8,494 bases of DNA from an uncultured Sphingomonadales bacterium (GTDB lineage Bacteria; Pseudomonadota; Alphaproteobacteria; Sphingomonadales; Sphingomonadaceae), in the NCBI GenBank assembly GCA_903828025.1, contig CAIKKO010000269.1, positions 1-8,494 of the forward strand, in the 5' to 3' direction. The translations under genes and the position numbers were made by a program. Under the pieces are notes generated by a model. That model made no database searches and had not been told where the DNA came from. It worked only from the letters and a program-made list of their open reading frames with translations. Shown here in pieces: positions 1-6,567 of this stretch (within the stretch, counting starts at the first letter, position 1; every line of letters begins with the position of its first letter).

Positions 1-1
1 C

Positions 2-625
2 GGCGCGTGCATGTTCCTGGTGGATCTGCCCGATCCGGCGATCCAGATCACCGGCGTGCCAAACACCATCGACAGCTCGATGCCCGGCAGCCACGCCGAA
101 ATCACCATCGACAACTTGCGCATTCCCGCTGACCAGATGCTGGGCGATGCGGGCGAAGGCTTCAAGTATGCGCAGATCCGCCTCAGCCCCGCGCGGCTCT
201 CGCACTGCATGCGCTGGCTGGGCGGGTGCATGCGCGCGCAGGAAATCGCGACCGACTATGCCAACCGACGCATGGCCTTTGGCAAGACCTTGATCGACCA
301 CGAAGGCGTGGGCTTCATGCTCGCGGAGAACATGATCGACATCAAGCAGTGCGAGCTGATGATCGACTGGTGCGCCTCGGTGCTCGATACCGGCTCGCTC
401 GGCACGGTCGAAAGCTCGATGACCAAAGTCGCGGTGTCCGAAGCGCTGATGCGCATTGCCGACAAGTGCGTGCAAGTGATGGGCGGCCTGGGCGTGACCG
501 ACAAGACCATTGTCGAGACGATGTTCCGCGAAGTCCGCGCCTTCCGCATCTATGACGGCCCGACCGAGGTCCACAAGTGGAGCCTCGCCAAGAAGCTGCG
601 GCGTGACTGGAAGGCCGCGCAATGA
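2..625 (+). CDS. Acyl-CoA dehydrogenase, ACAD10/11-like (C-terminal part; 5' end outside window)
   Basis: Partial gene: the frame is open from base 2 to the TGA at 623-625, giving 207 visible residues, about half of a typical 390-430 residue acyl-CoA dehydrogenase. The family oxidises an acyl-CoA to the 2-enoyl-CoA with FAD and passes electrons to ETF. Visible are the end of the middle beta domain and the C-terminal helical domain: RMAFGK at visible residues 90-95 (the R-x-x-F-G FAD contact), VMGGLGVT at 159-166, and the C-terminal IYDGPTEVHK at 183-192. Short/medium-chain enzymes have the catalytic Glu in a YEGT context there; here it is Asp185 in YDGP. As I recall, a DGP-x-EVH motif marks the ACAD10/11 clade. 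The gene overlaps the downstream kinase by four bases (ATGA), so the two are almost certainly co-translated. Family certain; ACAD10/11 clade likely; substrate unknown. Confidence 0.93.
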   Translation, partial: GACMFLVDLPDPAIQITGVPNTIDSSMPGSHAEITIDNLRIPADQMLGDAGEGFKYAQIRLSPARLSHCMRWLGGCMRAQEIATDYANRRMAFGKTLIDHEGVGFMLAENMIDIKQCELMIDWCASVLDTGSLGTVESSMTKVAVSEALMRIADKCVQVMGGLGVTDKTIVETMFREVRAFRIYDGPTEVHKWSLAKKLRRDWKAAQ

Positions 626-1692
626 GCGGTGCGGGGACCGATCTGGCCGCTACCAACACTGGCGCGGGCAAAGTCCGCGTCACGTTTGACGAGGCCGCGC
701 TGGCCGCGTGGCTGGCGGCCAACGTCGAAGGCTTTGCCGGACCGCTCACCGTCGAGCAGTTCAACGGCGGCCAGTCCAACCCGACCTACAAGCTGACCAC
801 GCCCGGCCAGCGCTATGTGCTGCGCCGCAAACCGCCGGGGCCGCTGCTCAAGGGCGCGCATGATGTGCTCCGCGAGGCGCGGGTGCAGCAGGCGCTTGCC
901 GCCACCGATGTGCCCGTCGCGCGCATCTTCGCGGTCTGCGCGGATGAGAGCGTGATCGGCAGCCCGTTCTACGTGATGGACATGGTGGAAGGCCGCATCT
1001 TCTGGGACGCATCGTTCGGCGAAGTGCCCAAGGCTGAGCGCGCCGCGTACTTCGATGAAATGAACCGCGTGATCGCGGCGCTCCATTCGGTCGATATCGC
1101 AGCAGTAGGCCTCGCCGACTATGGCAAGCCCGGCAACTATTTCGCGCGGCAGATCGGCCGGTGGTCGCGGCAATATCTTGAGGACGAACTCGCCGGGCGC
1201 CTGCCCGATATGGACGCGCTGGTCGAATGGCTGCCCACCGCGATCCCTGCAGGCGACGAGACCAGCGTGGTCCACGGCGATTTCCGCTGCGACAACATGA
1301 TCTTCCACCCCACCGAGCCGCGCGTGCTTGCGGTGCTCGACTGGGAGCTTTCCACGCTGGGCCATCCGCTGGCAGACTTTTCCTACCACGCCATGATGTA
1401 CCGCATGCCGGGCGATATCGTCGCGGGGCTTGGCGGGGCGGACCCGGTGCCGTTGGGGCTGCCGACCGAAGCCGAATACATCGCCGCCTATTGCGCGCGG
1501 ACAGGGCGGACCAGCATCGCCAACTGGGACTACTACCTCGCGTTCAACTTCTTCCGCCTTGCCGCGATCATGCACGGGATCAAGGGCCGCGTGCTGCGCG
1601 GCACTGCCAGCAACGCACAGGCCCGCGAACGCGCGGAAGCGCTACCCCGGCTCGCGGCGCTCGCCCGCCAGGCCATGGAGAACGTACAATGA
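622..1692 (+). CDS. Phosphotransferase family protein (APH/choline kinase fold), possible hydroxyacyl-CoA kinase
   Basis: 356 residues, the usual size of the stand-alone bacterial relatives of the N-terminal kinase domain of ACAD10/11. Kinase-fold motifs are in order: glycine-rich segment FNGGQSNPTYKL (47-58), basic segment YVLRRKPPG with candidate ATP-binding Lys70, the helix-C type glutamate Glu85 in LREAR, catalytic loop VVHGDFRCDN (217-226; Asp221 and Asn226), and metal-binding LDWE (239-242; Asp240). All core catalytic residues appear intact. ATG at 622 overlaps the dehydrogenase stop, and GGAAGG at 609-614 sits seven bases upstream, which supports this start. Pairing with an ACAD10/11-like dehydrogenase suggests phosphorylation of a hydroxyacyl-CoA followed by loss of phosphate, as proposed for ACAD11 and LvaA/LvaC of Pseudomonas. 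The fold also occurs in antibiotic and small-molecule kinases, but this context argues against resistance. Fold certain; substrate inferred. Confidence 0.92.
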   Translation: MSGAGTDLAATNTGAGKVRVTFDEAALAAWLAANVEGFAGPLTVEQFNGGQSNPTYKLTTPGQRYVLRRKPPGPLLKGAHDVLREARVQQALAATDVPVARIFAVCADESVIGSPFYVMDMVEGRIFWDASFGEVPKAERAAYFDEMNRVIAALHSVDIAAVGLADYGKPGNYFARQIGRWSRQYLEDELAGRLPDMDALVEWLPTAIPAGDETSVVHGDFRCDNMIFHPTEPRVLAVLDWELSTLGHPLADFSYHAMMYRMPGDIVAGLGGADPVPLGLPTEAEYIAAYCARTGRTSIANWDYYLAFNFFRLAAIMHGIKGRVLRGTASNAQARERAEALPRLAALARQAMENVQ

Positions 1693-2471
1693 GCACCGTG
1701 CTTTCGAGCCGCGACGGCGATGTCCTGACCCTCACCCTCAACCGGCCCGAACAGGGCAATGCCATCAACACGGCTCTGGCCGATGACCTGCTGTCAGCCG
1801 CGCGCGATGCGGCGGCCGATCCGGCGGTGCGCTGTGTGGTGCTGACCGGCGCGGGACGGATGTTTTGCGTGGGCGGCGATATCGGTGAATTCGCAGCATC
1901 GGGCGATCAGGCCGGCCCCTTCATCCACGCGCTCGCCAGCACCTTGCACGAAGCGGTTCTGGTGCTCGCCGGGATGGCCAAGCCGCTGGTCGCGCTGGTT
2001 CAAGGCCCGGCGGCGGGCGCGGGCCTCAGCCTTGCTGCCGCAGCTGATATCGTCATCGCGAGCGAGGCGGCGCACTTCACCGCAGCCTATACCGCAATCG
2101 GCCTGACACCCGACGGCGGCATGACTTGGCTGCTGCCCCGCCTTGTCGGCATGCGCAAGTCGCAGGAAATGATGCTCACCAACCGCCGCCTCACCGCCGC
2201 CGAAGCGGTATCAGCAGGCCTCGTCACGCGCGTGGTTGCGGCCGAAATGCTCGCCGAGGAAGGCCGCAAGCTTGCGGCGCAGCTGGCCGATGGTCCCACC
2301 GCCGCGTACGGATCGGTGCGCCGCCTGCTCGCCGGAAGTCAGACCGCACCGCTTGACCTCCAACTGGAGCGCGAAGCGGCCTCGATCTCGGCCGCCGCCG
2401 CCGGACCGGAAGGTCGCGAGGGTGTGGCCGCCTTCGCCGCGCGCCGGAAGGCCGATTTCCGCCCGTCCTGA
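1689..2471 (+). CDS. Enoyl-CoA hydratase/isomerase (crotonase) family protein, PaaG-like active site
   Basis: 260 residues, the normal crotonase length. The N-terminal beta segment LTLNRPEQGNAIN (15-27), the CVGGDIGEF oxyanion segment (60-68), GPAAGAGLSLAAAAD (106-120) and IGLTPDGGMTWLLPRLVG (137-154) place it firmly in the crotonase superfamily, which acts on acyl-CoA thioesters. Both glutamates used by classical enoyl-CoA hydratases appear replaced, by Ser114 and Tyr134 in my alignment by eye. Asp142 in the PDGG motif resembles PaaG-type isomerases and related enzymes. It may therefore be an enoyl-CoA isomerase, or carry out another crotonase reaction, rather than a hydratase. The ATG overlaps the kinase stop (ATGA), with GGAG at 1677-1680 eight bases upstream, so it is the third gene of the same operon. 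Its stop faces the transporter stop across 8 bp. Confidence 0.93.
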   Translation: MSTVLSSRDGDVLTLTLNRPEQGNAINTALADDLLSAARDAAADPAVRCVVLTGAGRMFCVGGDIGEFAASGDQAGPFIHALASTLHEAVLVLAGMAKPLVALVQGPAAGAGLSLAAAADIVIASEAAHFTAAYTAIGLTPDGGMTWLLPRLVGMRKSQEMMLTNRRLTAAEAVSAGLVTRVVAAEMLAEEGRKLAAQLADGPTAAYGSVRRLLAGSQTAPLDLQLEREAASISAAAAGPEGREGVAAFAARRKADFRPS

Positions 2472-2479
2472 GACGTCGA

Positions 2480-3841
2480 TCACGCCGTCAGGCTGGCCTC
2501 AAGCCCCCGCTGCAAAGGCTTTCGCAGCGCCAGAATGAGCGCAGCCCCGGCAATGGCGATGGCGGCATCCATCGTCCAGAACGTCGTCGGGGTCATCTGG
2601 TCGAAGTAGCTGCCGACCCATCCTGCCATGACATGCGCGACAAACGGCGAAAGGAAGGCCACGCCCATCAGGGTCGAGGCCATGCGCGGCGGCGCGGCCT
2701 TGCTGACAATGGCCATATTCGTGGGCCAGTAGTACATCCAGCCCAGCCCCATGATCAGCCAGCCCGCAATCGCCCAGCCCGCACCGACGCCGTGCGCTGC
2801 GGTGATGCCCCAGTTGCTATAGGCGAAAACCAGCGCGGCGATGGCGACGATGGCGGTGCCGATCCCGACTTTGGTCACGCTGGCAGGCTCGATGCCGCGC
2901 TTCGCCTGCCAGCCCCATAGCACCACCAGCACAGGCGCGAACAGAACCGACCCGATCGAATCCATCCCGGCAAACCAGCTCGATGGAACCGTGCCGAGCG
3001 GGGTGGCGAGGTTCACGTATTGATCGACCCACAGGATGCCGATGCTCCACACCATCGGATAGGCGATTTCCGCCGGAATGGTCAGCGCGATCACGCAGAG
3101 CAGCACCAGCACGCGCTTGCGCTCGGCCATGGTCAGCGGCGGGGCCTTCTCGCGCTCGCGCGCCGCCGGCCGGTCATCGGGCAAGTGGCGCTGGCCGAGG
3201 CTATAGCCGACGAGCGCGAGCAGCATCAGCGCCGCCGCCACATCGAAGCCCGCGTGCCAGCAATAGATCGCCGCGACGAGCCCGGTCACCACCGGCCCGG
3301 TGGCGGCCCCGATGCAGATGCCGGTCGAGAAAATGGTGTAGCCGCGCGAACGCAGCGACTCGTCCTCGCGCGGATAGAGCGTGCCGATCTGCGCCGAGAT
3401 ATTGCCCTTGAGAAACCCCGAACCGAGGATGAGCAGCAGCAGTGAGAGCAGGAACGTCGAATAGAACGACATCGCCAGATGCCCCGCGCTCATCAGCAAG
3501 ACGCCGATCATCACCGTGCGCTTGGCCCCCAGAATCCGGTCAGCCACCCACCCGCCGATGAGCGGGGTGAAATAGACGAGGCCCGCATACCAGCCATAAA
3601 CGATCGAGGCGAAGGCCACATTGCTCAGGGGTCCGTGAAACCCGATCACACTCCTGAACGCCTGAAGCCCGACCACTTTGGCGGCGTTTTCCGGCAGCAA
3701 CAGGTCCTTGACCATGTAGAGCGTCAGCAGCGCCGACATCCCGTAAAAGGAAAACCGCTCCCACAGCTCGGTGAAGGCGAGGTAGTACAAGCCCTTGGGA
3801 TGGCCGCCGAATTGCCCGGAAGGCTGCGCTGTGGTTTCCAT
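2480..3841 (-). CDS. POT/PTR2-family (proton-dependent oligopeptide-type) MFS transporter
   Basis: 453 residues. The N-terminus has the POT signature ELWERFSFYGM (25-35; Glu25, Glu28 and Arg29 form ExxER), followed by FTPLIGGWVADRILG (91-105) and the FLKGN segment (143-147) with Lys145, the lysine conserved in peptide transporters. Hydrophobic segments spread over the whole length, consistent with about twelve membrane helices. The loop after the sixth is short, so the two extra helices of many bacterial POT proteins (HA/HB) seem absent. The usual INxG region reads STGICIGAATGP (172-183), with Cys in place of Asn. The start at 3841 is chosen because homology begins there and AAGGGAG lies five bases upstream; the frame stays open to 4204 but only through the neighbouring gene. 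It should be an inner-membrane proton symporter. Peptide substrate is the family default; another catabolic substrate is possible here. Confidence 0.88.
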   Translation of the reverse strand: METTAQPSGQFGGHPKGLYYLAFTELWERFSFYGMSALLTLYMVKDLLLPENAAKVVGLQAFRSVIGFHGPLSNVAFASIVYGWYAGLVYFTPLIGGWVADRILGAKRTVMIGVLLMSAGHLAMSFYSTFLLSLLLLILGSGFLKGNISAQIGTLYPREDESLRSRGYTIFSTGICIGAATGPVVTGLVAAIYCWHAGFDVAAALMLLALVGYSLGQRHLPDDRPAAREREKAPPLTMAERKRVLVLLCVIALTIPAEIAYPMVWSIGILWVDQYVNLATPLGTVPSSWFAGMDSIGSVLFAPVLVVLWGWQAKRGIEPASVTKVGIGTAIVAIAALVFAYSNWGITAAHGVGAGWAIAGWLIMGLGWMYYWPTNMAIVSKAAPPRMASTLMGVAFLSPFVAHVMAGWVGSYFDQMTPTTFWTMDAAIAIAGAALILALRKPLQRGLEASLTA

Positions 3842-3846
3842 CCAAA

Positions 3847-3853
3847 CTCCCTT
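3847..3853 (-). promoter_or_regulatory. Ribosome binding site deciding the transporter start
   Basis: AAGGGAG on the minus strand, five bases before the ATG at 3841. It supports METTAQPSG as the true N-terminus rather than the in-frame upstream extension to 4204, which overlaps the FAD gene and has no homology. Confidence 0.7.
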
Positions 3854-3896
3854 GCCCCCGAAAATGCCAGGCGGCTTGCACCGGCTTAGCGCGGCG

Positions 3897-3920
3897 GACG
3901 GCTGGCGCAAGCGCGCCGTC
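3897..3920 (-). other. Hairpin in the gap between FAD oxidoreductase and transporter
   Basis: GACGGC (3897-3902) pairs with GCCGTC (3915-3920), and GCG (3905-3907) with CGC (3912-3914), around a CAAG loop with a two-base bulge. It starts about 30 bases past the FAD oxidoreductase stop. No T-run follows on the minus strand, so it is not a standard Rho-independent terminator. It could attenuate transcription, stabilise mRNA, or be a chance product of G+C-rich sequence. The rest of the 109-base gap holds the transporter ribosome binding site and nothing else I recognise. Confidence 0.3.
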
Positions 3921-3950
3921 GCCCCTTCCCGCGCCCTGCCGAGCGCGCGC

Positions 3951-5276
3951 CTATGCGCCGAGCGCCGGGGCGTGGTCGGCCAGCGCATGCCCGCCGATAC
4001 CCCTGACGCCGCGCGCCGCGAGGGCCGCAACGATTTCGGCGGGGTCCAGCGCCTGAACAGCGAGGCCTTTGGCCTGGGCGAGTGTCGCCGCGATACCCAC
4101 CGCCTCGCCCATCGCCATGCATTGCGGCATACCGCGAACCGAAGCGAAGGCAGCCGGATCGGCACAGACCAGTCGGCCCGCGAACAGCAGGTTTTCAACC
4201 GCACGCGGCACCAGCGCCCGGAAAGGAATGGTGTAGTAGCTCCCCTCAGCCACGATCGCCTCGTGAGTCATCGCGGAATCGCTGCGCATCACATCGTCGA
4301 TGGGGTTGTCGCAGCACACGATCCCGTCAGCAAACTTCATCGCCGCCGCCAGATCGCGCGCAAGGATGCGGTGCATCGCCTCCAGCTTGCGGGTTTCGCG
4401 CACGCCGATGGTCGGGCCAAGCTCGCTCATCCGCGCGTGCTCAAAGCCGGGGACGCTGTCGATCAGGAACCGGGCGAGCTGGTGGCAGCGCCGCCGCCCT
4501 TCCTGCGTGGCCCGCGCCACCTGCTGCGGATCGGTGCCATCGACGCCCCGGATATGGACCGAATTGCAGAACACCGTATCGCGGTGAAAGCCGCGCATCA
4601 GATAGAGCTTGGCGAGATCGGGATGGAGCCGCCCCTCGGCAATGCCGCGTTCAGCCTCTTGCGTGAAATAGGGATCGTCGTGCGCGAAAACCGCGTCCCA
4701 GCGCGCGTTCAGCATCGAGAACGACAGGGTCACGCCCATCATGTTGCCGTGCCCGTCGCCCAGCGCGAAGGGCACGCCCGCTTTGGCGGAAATGTCGCCG
4801 TCGCCCGAACAATCGATCACCATGGCGGCCACGATCGTCAGCGGCCCGGTCCGGTCATAGCATTCCACCGCCGCGATGCGCGCGCCGTCCATCACCGGCG
4901 CACCGGCGAACGTACCCAGGTGCACTTCGACGCCCGCATCCTCGAGCATCTGGAACATCGCGAAAACCGCCGCTTCGTGATCATAGATCACCTCGGCCCC
5001 GAAGTTCTCCAGCGTGGAAGGCCGGATCTCGGCCAGCGGCGGCTGCGCAGTGCAAAGCCGGGAGGTCAACGTATCGAACACGCCGCCGATGCTCCGGCCA
5101 ATCGGGAAACCGCCGCCCCACGGCATGCCGGGGCAAAACGCCATTACCCCGCCGATCTTGCTGGTTCCCTCGATCAACCGGACGCGCGCGCCCCGGCTGG
5201 CCGCCGCATAGGCCGCGCCGAACCCGGCCGTACCGCCGCCGACAACCAGCACATCGGTGGAAAGTGTTCGCTGCAT
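3951..5276 (-). CDS. FAD-dependent oxidoreductase (FAD_oxidored / PF12831-type)
   Basis: 441 residues. An N-terminal Rossmann FAD motif, DVLVVGGGTAGFGAAYAA (8-25), is followed by Glu36 for the ribose of FAD. A second FAD-contacting segment is VIDCSGDGDISAKAG (153-167). GVRETRK (291-297) and the C-terminal FAGRLVCADPAAFASVRG (365-382) then MAMGEAVG (387-394) are typical of the FAD-dependent oxidoreductases grouped in PF12831. There is no signal peptide or membrane segment, so it is probably cytoplasmic. The start is well fixed: an in-frame TGA lies seven codons upstream and ATG 5276 is the only start between. AGAAGG lies only two bases before it, with AAAGGA about 13 bases before; both spacings are unusual. 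It lies 59 bases after the thiolase gene, probably in the same operon. The substrate is not evident; oxidation of a ring or CH-CH bond of the pathway substrate is a guess. Confidence 0.88.
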   Translation of the reverse strand: MQRTLSTDVLVVGGGTAGFGAAYAAASRGARVRLIEGTSKIGGVMAFCPGMPWGGGFPIGRSIGGVFDTLTSRLCTAQPPLAEIRPSTLENFGAEVIYDHEAAVFAMFQMLEDAGVEVHLGTFAGAPVMDGARIAAVECYDRTGPLTIVAAMVIDCSGDGDISAKAGVPFALGDGHGNMMGVTLSFSMLNARWDAVFAHDDPYFTQEAERGIAEGRLHPDLAKLYLMRGFHRDTVFCNSVHIRGVDGTDPQQVARATQEGRRRCHQLARFLIDSVPGFEHARMSELGPTIGVRETRKLEAMHRILARDLAAAMKFADGIVCCDNPIDDVMRSDSAMTHEAIVAEGSYYTIPFRALVPRAVENLLFAGRLVCADPAAFASVRGMPQCMAMGEAVGIAATLAQAKGLAVQALDPAEIVAALAARGVRGIGGHALADHAPALGA

Positions 5277-5335
5277 GACCTTCTGACCGTCCTTTCAACA
5301 CCGTGCGCCCGGATTGCCCTCGCGACTGCCCCCGG

Positions 5336-6484
5336 TCAGGCGTCAGCCCCGAGGATCAGCGTGGCCTGGCTCGACAGCGTCCCGCCATTGCCATGCGCCA
5401 GCGCGAGCGACGCACCCTCGATCTGCGAGGCCGCCTCGCCGCGCAACTGGCGCACCGCTTCGGTGATCGCAAGCAGGCCGTACATGCCGGGATGCGCGCA
5501 CGAGAGCCCGCCGCCGTTCGTATTGACCGGCAGCACGCCGCCCGGCCCGATTGCGCCGCCTGAAACGAAATTGCCGCCCTCGCCCTTGGGGCAGAACCCC
5601 AGGTCTTCAAGGAACAGGATCGTGTTGATCGTGAAGGCGTCATAAAGCGAGACGACGTCGATCTCCTGCGGCGTGACTCCGGCCATCGCATAAGCGCGGC
5701 GGCCGGATTCGGCGGCGGCCGTGACCGTGAGATCGGGCATGCTGGTGATATCGTTGTGCGTCGTCGCCGCCGCGCCGCCCAGCACATAGACCGGCGGGCG
5801 CCGCAAATCGCGCGCGCGGTCTGCCCGGGTCATGACGATGGCGGCCGCGCCATCGGTCACGAGGCAGCAATCGCGGGCAGAAAGCGGCGTGCTGATCATC
5901 CGCGCCTTGAGGCAGTCCTCAATGGTGAGCGGCCCTTTGGCGAAAGCCTCCGGGTTCCGGTTCGCCCAGCCGCGCGCGGCGACCGCGACTTCGGCAAGGT
6001 GTTCGCGCGTGGTGCCGTACTGGTGCATGTGCCGCGCAGCGGCGAGCGCATAGCTGCTGACCGGGAACAGCGGCTTGTAGGGCGCTTCCCAGTTCGAACT
6101 GCGCGCCGCTGAAACCAGCTTGCCGCCCGCGCCGGTGCGCTGGTTCGAGCCGTGGGCGATCAGCGCGACGTCGATCATCCCGGCATCGAGCATGGCCGCC
6201 GCCGTGATGACATGGCTCATGAACGCCGATCCGCCGGTGCGGTTGTTGTCGGTGAAGCGCGGGTTCAGCCCGAGCACTTGCGCGAAGGTCAGCCCGGCGA
6301 GGAAATCATCGGGCGTACAGATGAACAGCGCATCGACTTCGCCCAGCGCGACACCGGCATCGGCGAGTGCGATCTGCGAGGCCTTGGCCGCCAGCTCGAG
6401 CGAACTCCAGCCCGGCATTTCGCCAAGGCCGAACGTCGATGCCCCCGCGATGGCGGTGCGTGCACGCGGAAACTGCTCGGCCAT
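5336..6484 (-). CDS. Thiolase-fold protein lacking catalytic cysteines (lipid-transfer/Ltp2-like)
   Basis: 382 residues. The fold is recognised from TAIAGASTFGLGEMPG (10-25), DALFICTPDD (51-60), LVTDGAAAIVMTR (208-220), VSLYDAFTINT (278-288), NTNGGGLSCAHPGMYG (321-336) and HGNGG (364-368). In true thiolases a nucleophilic Cys sits near NRTGGSAF (81-88), and a second one in the C-terminal glycine-rich motif. Here there is no cysteine between residues 57 and 190 and none after 329, so Claisen thiolysis is unlikely. The retained YDAF tyrosine (281) and HPGM histidine (331) fit the Ltp2/SCPx-like group, in which a repurposed thiolase with a DUF35 partner acts as a retro-aldolase. The start at 6484 has GGGAG six bases upstream; the frame runs back to 6589 but that extension resembles no family N-terminus. 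A DUF35 gene lies across the divergent promoter region. Confidence 0.9.
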   Translation of the reverse strand: MAEQFPRARTAIAGASTFGLGEMPGWSSLELAAKASQIALADAGVALGEVDALFICTPDDFLAGLTFAQVLGLNPRFTDNNRTGGSAFMSHVITAAAMLDAGMIDVALIAHGSNQRTGAGGKLVSAARSSNWEAPYKPLFPVSSYALAAARHMHQYGTTREHLAEVAVAARGWANRNPEAFAKGPLTIEDCLKARMISTPLSARDCCLVTDGAAAIVMTRADRARDLRRPPVYVLGGAAATTHNDITSMPDLTVTAAAESGRRAYAMAGVTPQEIDVVSLYDAFTINTILFLEDLGFCPKGEGGNFVSGGAIGPGGVLPVNTNGGGLSCAHPGMYGLLAITEAVRQLRGEAASQIEGASLALAHGNGGTLSSQATLILGADA

Positions 6485-6567
6485 CCTGAACTCCCAATCG
6501 TACTTTCTCTGGCACTTGCTCTGCCTCTCCGCGCGGCTTAGCGAAGCCAGCGACAGGAGCAATATCG
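6485..6567. promoter_or_regulatory. Divergent intergenic control region between thiolase and SDR
   Basis: 83 bases separate the start codons of two divergently read genes, so promoters for both must lie here or inside the genes. It holds the GGGAG site of the thiolase (6491-6495, minus) and the AGGAG site of the SDR (6555-6559, plus). A small inverted repeat, GGCTT-AGCG-AAGCC (6535-6548), is a possible operator. A sigma-54-like TGGCAC-N5-CTGCC (6510-6525) has the GG and GC pairs ten bases apart and lies 42 bases before the SDR ATG. No convincing sigma-70 -35/-10 pair is visible on either strand. Promoter assignment is inference. Confidence 0.5.
6555..6559 (+). promoter_or_regulatory. Ribosome binding site deciding the SDR start
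   Basis: AGGAG lies eight bases before ATG 6568. It favours that start over the in-frame ATG at 6607, which would give a family-typical N-terminus (MSMAGRRILVTG) but has no good site before it. Confidence 0.65.

Noticed and set aside
550..1575. 341-codon open frame on the minus strand under the kinase gene
   Set aside because: Antisense shadow of the well-supported phosphotransferase; low-complexity Arg/His-rich product with no family motif.
1227..1688. Extension of the crotonase frame upstream of 1689
   Set aside because: It overlaps the kinase gene and is Arg-rich with no crotonase similarity; ATG 1689 has a four-base overlap and a GGAG site.
622..1692. Aminoglycoside resistance gene
   Set aside because: The APH fold is present, but the gene is translationally coupled to an acyl-CoA dehydrogenase and a crotonase, and its size and motifs fit the ACAD10/11-associated kinases.
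3897..3920. Rho-independent terminator after the FAD oxidoreductase
   Set aside because: A hairpin is present but no T-run follows on the minus strand, so it is listed only as a hairpin of unknown role.
3842..4204. 121-codon N-terminal extension of the transporter
   Set aside because: It overlaps the FAD oxidoreductase gene in the same direction, shows no homology or signal-like features, and a good ribosome binding site sits directly before ATG 3841.
5283..5339. 7-bp inverted repeat CTGACCG/CGGTCAG flanking the thiolase-FAD gap
   Set aside because: Arms are short, 43 bases apart, and one overlaps the thiolase stop; expected by chance.
3795..5645. 616-codon open frame on the plus strand across the FAD oxidoreductase and parts of its neighbours
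   Set aside because: It lies antisense to genes with clear motifs, and its product is rich in Arg, His and Pro with no recognisable domain. Such frames are a normal by-product of G+C-rich codon use.
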